Shown: positions 7,731 to 10,501 of the stretch, one piece after another
Layout: each line of letters starts with the position of its first letter
How positions within the stretch are numbered: the stretch's first letter is position 1
Origin: Euryarchaeota archaeon UBA59
GTDB taxonomy: Archaea > Thermoplasmatota > Poseidoniia > Poseidoniales > Thalassarchaeaceae
DNA length: 10,501 bases
NCBI GenBank assembly: GCA_002505495.1
Contig: DAVI01000005.1
Location: 15,041-25,541, forward strand
Reading direction: 5' to 3'
Translations under genes and position numbers: made by a program
Notes under the pieces: generated by a model
The model's database searches: none
Told to the model about the DNA's origin: nothing
What the model saw: the letters and a program-made list of their open reading frames with translations, nothing else

Positions 7731-8672
7731 TTGAGCGGCCAGAGTACCCCCCAAGTTCGAGTCAGCGCCGCTCAATTACAAGCGATTGAGAACCAATTGT
7801 TCGCCCTAGCGAGACAGCAGGCGAAGCGCAACCAACCGATTGACCTGCCGCGGCCAGACTTTTGGTCGCAGGTCGCAACTCTCCTCTCAAACATCGAGAT
7901 GGAGTTGGTCGAAGTCGGCCACAATGAAGGTTGGAGCGTGAAGGCGCAGAACCTCTCTCGACGGCAGGCGAATGTTCGCAGAGCCGTCGCCGATCTGACT
8001 CAGCACCGATTGACTGCGTTCGTTCGCCACGCGGCGACGAGCAATCTCGCATCGGCATCTTTCGGAGATGCACCGCACGATTCCAAGGCGCAGCTCGCAG
8101 CTCTGGACTGGAGTCGCCAAGATGTCGCCGAGCGCGCCTTCCACGAAGGACTCAGCGAACTGATTGAACGCTACAAGCGACAGGTTTCGTGGACAGTCAT
8201 GCAACAGGGAGTTGCAGGTGGTGAGCGCCCGACACCCACCATACAGGCCGGTACCCCTCAACTCGACTCCTATGTTGACGAAGCGGGAGGACTCACCGGA
8301 CAGGGTCCACCAAAGGTCGAGGTAATCGAAGAGGCTTTGGTCACTTACGAGGACCCTGATGAAGATGAAGAGGATAGAATCTCTCGCATGGACGCCTATC
8401 CGAGTTCAGCCTCCAAGGGCATGGGTAGTGAACCGACTGTAGAGCCGGCCGAGTTGATGTCTGCTCCAACGGAAGATGTGGTTGAGGATGATTCCCCCAC
8501 TGACCAGAATGAAGACATGATCCGAATCAGAATTCTTCAGGACCTCGATGAACCGATTATCGATGCAGATGGAAATGAACTCGAACTCCTAACCGGCGAT
8601 GTCGAGTTCTGTGATGCGGACTTTGCAAGTGGCTTGATAACTGCTGGGCTTGCCGAAGACGCCTCAATATGA
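7731..8672 (+). CDS. gins51: GINS complex subunit Gins51 (Sld5/Psf1-like)
   Basis: With the TTG start at 7731 the protein has 313 residues. Residues about 12-158 are a helical A domain, including LPRPDFWSQVATLLSNIEME and the helix EGLSELIERYKRQ. Residues about 263-313 are a small beta-rich B domain, starting MIRIRILQDLDEPIIDADG and continuing ELLTGDVEF and GLITAGLAED. This matches the archaeal Gins51 B domain pattern (VRIL..., acidic loop, GD, ...L...GLAE). The A-then-B order is that of Sld5/Psf1-type subunits; Gins23 has the reverse order. GINS joins MCM and the Cdc45/RecJ-like protein in the replicative helicase. The two domains are joined by an acidic, Pro/Ser-rich linker of about 100 residues, much longer than in the roughly 190-residue Gins51 of Thermococcales. 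The frame is open back to an ATG at 7485, but that start would overlap the divergent gene and add a non-GINS-like segment. The gene stands alone, with no visible replication partner. Confidence 0.8.
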   Translation: MSGQSTPQVRVSAAQLQAIENQLFALARQQAKRNQPIDLPRPDFWSQVATLLSNIEMELVEVGHNEGWSVKAQNLSRRQANVRRAVADLTQHRLTAFVRHAATSNLASASFGDAPHDSKAQLAALDWSRQDVAERAFHEGLSELIERYKRQVSWTVMQQGVAGGERPTPTIQAGTPQLDSYVDEAGGLTGQGPPKVEVIEEALVTYEDPDEDEEDRISRMDAYPSSASKGMGSEPTVEPAELMSAPTEDVVEDDSPTDQNEDMIRIRILQDLDEPIIDADGNELELLTGDVEFCDADFASGLITAGLAEDASI

Positions 8673-8716
8673 GCCGCTCGTCAGTTCAGTCGATTGGACT
8701 CACAACGATGATGTTG

Positions 8717-8745
8717 CAGCCTATGTTGGCTGAGGGTTCGCTCAG
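8717..8745. terminator. Two overlapping small hairpins at the convergent 3' ends of Gins51 and rps10
   Basis: CAGCC-TATGTT-GGCTG (8717-8732) and CTGAG-GGTTCG-CTCAG (8730-8745) share three bases and so cannot form fully together. The second covers the rps10 stop codon (8742-8744). They sit in the 69-bp gap between converging genes, where both transcripts must end. There is no T tract on either side, so classical archaeal termination is not clearly supported. Confidence 0.3.
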
Positions 8746-9074
8746 GTCACTGTCCGCAGGGTGATTTCGATGGTCACCGTGTCTGGGATGTCGAGGCCAT
8801 GAACCACCTTGGCAAGAACTGCCTCATCCTTGGCTGAATTAATCTCCAACTCGATGAGCCGCTTGTGAATTCGCATCTCCCAGTGGTCCCAAGTCTCGGA
8901 ACCCTCTCCGTCCGGACTCTTTCGGCACGGCACGATGAGGCGACGGGTTGGGAGGGGAATCGGTCCGCGCATCTTGACGCCTGTCTGGTCCGAGATGTGC
9001 TTGATTCCATTGCAGAGGTCATCCACATGCTTATGATTCAGGCCGGTGACCTTGATTGCTGTGACGCTCGCCAT
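8742..9074 (-). CDS. rps10: 30S ribosomal protein S10 (uS10)
   Basis: The 110-residue protein carries the uS10 core: GPIPLPTRRLIVPCRKSPDG followed by WEMRIHKRLIELE, with the C-terminal strand VTIEITLRTV. uS10 is a head protein of the small ribosomal subunit. I chose ATG 9074, not the in-frame ATG at 9092. GGGGAGG lies 9 nt upstream of 9074 and inside the longer reading, and the resulting MASVTAIKV start matches the usual beginning and length of about 100-110 residues. A short insertion-like stretch (EINSAKDEAVLAKVVHG) precedes the last strand and looks within normal variation. The gene lies 46 bp downstream of EF-1A on the same strand, the standard archaeal EF-1A to S10 arrangement, so the two are very likely co-transcribed. 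Confidence 0.96.
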   Translation of the reverse strand: MASVTAIKVTGLNHKHVDDLCNGIKHISDQTGVKMRGPIPLPTRRLIVPCRKSPDGEGSETWDHWEMRIHKRLIELEINSAKDEAVLAKVVHGLDIPDTVTIEITLRTVT

Positions 9075-9120
9075 TGACGCTCGCCTCCCCATTCAATCCC
9101 AATGTCATCAAGATTGAGTT

Positions 9121-10410
9121 TCACTTCTTCTCAATCTTCATGCAGACGCCGGCTGCGACGGTCTTGCCCATGTCGCGGATTGCGAAGCGGGAGAGCTCTG
9201 GGAAGGTGTCCATCTGCTCGATTGCCATCGGCTTGGTTGGCTGGAAGCGCACCAATGCAGCATCTCCGGTAATCAGGAAGTCGGGGTTAGCGGTCTTCCC
9301 GTCCTTGTTGGTCTTCTCAAGCAACTCGACGAAGCGGACTGCCACCTGTGCGGTGTGAGCGTGGAACACAGGTGTGTATCCAGCTCCAATCGCCTTGGGG
9401 ATGTCCATCAGTTGGATGTTGCCGACGAAGGTCTCATCGTGGCGCACGAAGCTGGGCTCGTTGTCGGTGTAGCCGACAACATCGCCACGGCGGATGTCAG
9501 TGGCTGCGAGGCCGCGGACGTTGAAGCCAACATTGTCGCCGGGCTCCGCCTTTGCAACCTCGGTGTGGTGCATCTCGATGCTCTTGACCTCAGCCGACTT
9601 CTGGCTCGGGTTGAACATCACGGTCCTGCCAGTGTGCAGAACACCTGTCTCGATCTTGCCGACCGGGACTGTGCCGATTCCGCTGATCTTGTAGACATCC
9701 TGAATCGGCAGGCGCAGAGGCTTATCGGTGGGCTTGGGAGGCATGTCGATTGCGTCGATTGCCTCGAACAAGGTCGGGCCACTGTACCAAGGCGTGTTGT
9801 CGCTCTTGTTGAACACGTTGTCGCCGTCGAATGCAGAGCAGGGGATGAAGCTGACATCAGCCGGATTGAAGCCTGCCATCTTGAGCAGGTTGCTGACCTC
9901 GGTGACCACCTCGTTGTAGCGGTCCTCTGACCAGCTTACACCGGAGATGTCCATCTTGTTGACATTGACGATGAGCTGCTTGACACCAAGCACTCGAGCG
10001 AGGAAGGTGTGCTCCTTCGTCTGAGCGTTGACGCCGTCGTTGGCGGCCACGCACAGCACGGCAGCGTCTGCCTGGCTGGTGCCGGTGATCATGTTCTTCA
10101 CGAAGTCACGGTGACCGGGCGCGTCGATGACGGTCCAGTAGTAGGTGGGGGTGAAGAATTCCTTGTGCGCGACGTCGATTGTGATACCGCGCTCGCGCTC
10201 CTCCTTCAGTCCGTCCATCACATAGGCAAAGCCGAAGCCAGCCTTGCCTCTCTCCTGCGCTTCCTTCTCGAACTTGTCGATTTCGTGTTGCTCGATGTGT
10301 CCGCTGTCCAGCAGAAGGCGACCTACTGTGGTCGACTTCCCGTGGTCAACATGACCCACGAAAACTATGTTCAGATGCGGCTTACTCTTGTCTTCCCATT
10401 GTGAACCCAT
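9121..10410 (-). CDS. tuf: Translation elongation factor EF-1A (EF-Tu family)
   Basis: This 429-residue GTPase delivers aminoacyl-tRNA to the ribosomal A site. The GTPase motifs are complete: P-loop GHVDHGKS (19-26), switch I RGITID (74-79), DAPGH (96-100) and NKMD (151-154). Beta-barrel domains II and III follow, with NVGFNVRG in domain II and the C-terminal segment FAIRDMGKTVAAGVCMKIEK in domain III. The residues around EERERGITIDV and the overall length are of the archaeal/eukaryotic type, not bacterial EF-Tu. The start at 10410 is supported by GGAGAGG about 7 nt upstream on the minus strand. Transcription probably continues into rps10. The frame is intact and nothing is missing. Confidence 0.98.
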   Translation of the reverse strand: MGSQWEDKSKPHLNIVFVGHVDHGKSTTVGRLLLDSGHIEQHEIDKFEKEAQERGKAGFGFAYVMDGLKEERERGITIDVAHKEFFTPTYYWTVIDAPGHRDFVKNMITGTSQADAAVLCVAANDGVNAQTKEHTFLARVLGVKQLIVNVNKMDISGVSWSEDRYNEVVTEVSNLLKMAGFNPADVSFIPCSAFDGDNVFNKSDNTPWYSGPTLFEAIDAIDMPPKPTDKPLRLPIQDVYKISGIGTVPVGKIETGVLHTGRTVMFNPSQKSAEVKSIEMHHTEVAKAEPGDNVGFNVRGLAATDIRRGDVVGYTDNEPSFVRHDETFVGNIQLMDIPKAIGAGYTPVFHAHTAQVAVRFVELLEKTNKDGKTANPDFLITGDAALVRFQPTKPMAIEQMDTFPELSRFAIRDMGKTVAAGVCMKIEKK

Positions 10411-10453
10411 GGTCGTTCCTCTCCTATGGAGCGACCCGCCGACAGCCGCCCCC

Positions 10454-10461
10454 TATTTGAA
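10454..10461 (-). promoter_or_regulatory. Candidate TATA box upstream of the EF-1A gene
   Basis: On the minus strand this reads TTCAAATA, close to the archaeal TTTAWATA consensus. A start about 25 nt downstream would leave a leader of roughly 20 nt that holds the GGAGAGG ribosome binding site before the ATG at 10410. No coding sequence is evident in the 91 bp from 10411 to the window end, although an upstream gene may end just outside. Confidence 0.4.
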
Positions 10462-10501
10462 CCACTCGCATGACGCACGCACATGAGAGGGTGGCTAAAT
10501 G

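Noticed and set aside
9075..9092. Longer uS10 starting at 9092
   Set aside because: The extra codons contain the ribosome binding site GGGGAGG for the ATG at 9074, and the extension MGRRAS has no counterpart in usual uS10 starts.
9355..9930. Open frame of 191 codons on the plus strand opposite EF-1A
   Set aside because: Antisense to a highly conserved gene. Long antisense frames are common opposite elongation-factor genes because of codon bias.
10450..10475. T-arm-like string GGTTCAAAT upstream of EF-1A, suggesting a tRNA
   Set aside because: The flanking bases do not form a T stem and no acceptor or anticodon arm is present; it is better read as a TATA-like element.
1..10501. Mobile element, CRISPR array or defence system
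   Set aside because: No transposase, integrase, terminal inverted repeats, direct-repeat array or defence-gene motif was seen. Both ends of the window carry ordinary cellular genes.

Overview
The window looks like chromosomal DNA from a euryarchaeon, most likely a marine Thermoplasmatota of the Marine Group II (Poseidoniales) type. What the sequence shows is an archaeal/eukaryotic-type elongation factor 1A, an archaeal-type ribosomal protein uS10, a GINS replication subunit of archaeal Gins51 type, and a tRNA-Leu without an encoded CCA. There is also a giant secreted protein with a C-terminal membrane anchor. The lineage below Archaea is inferred from general resemblance, not from a search. 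Coding density is high, and no insertion sequence, CRISPR array or phage-like gene is visible.

Layout. (1) 1-686, minus: the N-terminal 228 residues of a protein that begins with an acidic, proline-rich stretch, then a GMDCPDC heavy-metal-associated (HMA) domain and a second HMA-like fold without cysteines. It is probably the start of a P1B-type metal-transporting ATPase that runs off the left edge. (2) 687-865: intergenic, AT-rich, with a perfect 10-bp inverted repeat and two TATA-like boxes. (3) 866-946, minus: tRNA-Leu(CAA). (4) 975-7529, minus: a 2184-residue surface protein with signal peptide, several jelly-roll and Ig-like modules, one EF-hand-like loop, one transmembrane helix and an unusual acidic/proline-rich cytoplasmic tail. 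(5) 7530-7730: divergent spacer with a 17-bp palindrome. (6) 7731-8672, plus: GINS subunit Gins51, with a probable TTG start. (7) 8673-8741: short convergent spacer with two small hairpins. (8) 8742-9074 and 9121-10410, minus: rps10 downstream of the EF-1A gene, the conserved archaeal str-operon tail. (9) 10411-10501: leader of the EF-1A gene with a TATA-like box.

Functional view. EF-1A and uS10 form a translation unit. Gins51 is part of the CMG-like replicative helicase and is transcribed toward that unit. The giant protein and tRNA-Leu lie in the same direction only 28 bp apart, so the tRNA may be read from the same transcript. The metal-transport gene has its own spacer and a candidate promoter. 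Most of the window is core genome. The less ordinary parts are the giant surface protein, the cysteine-less second HMA domain, the long acidic linker in Gins51, and the two intergenic palindromes.
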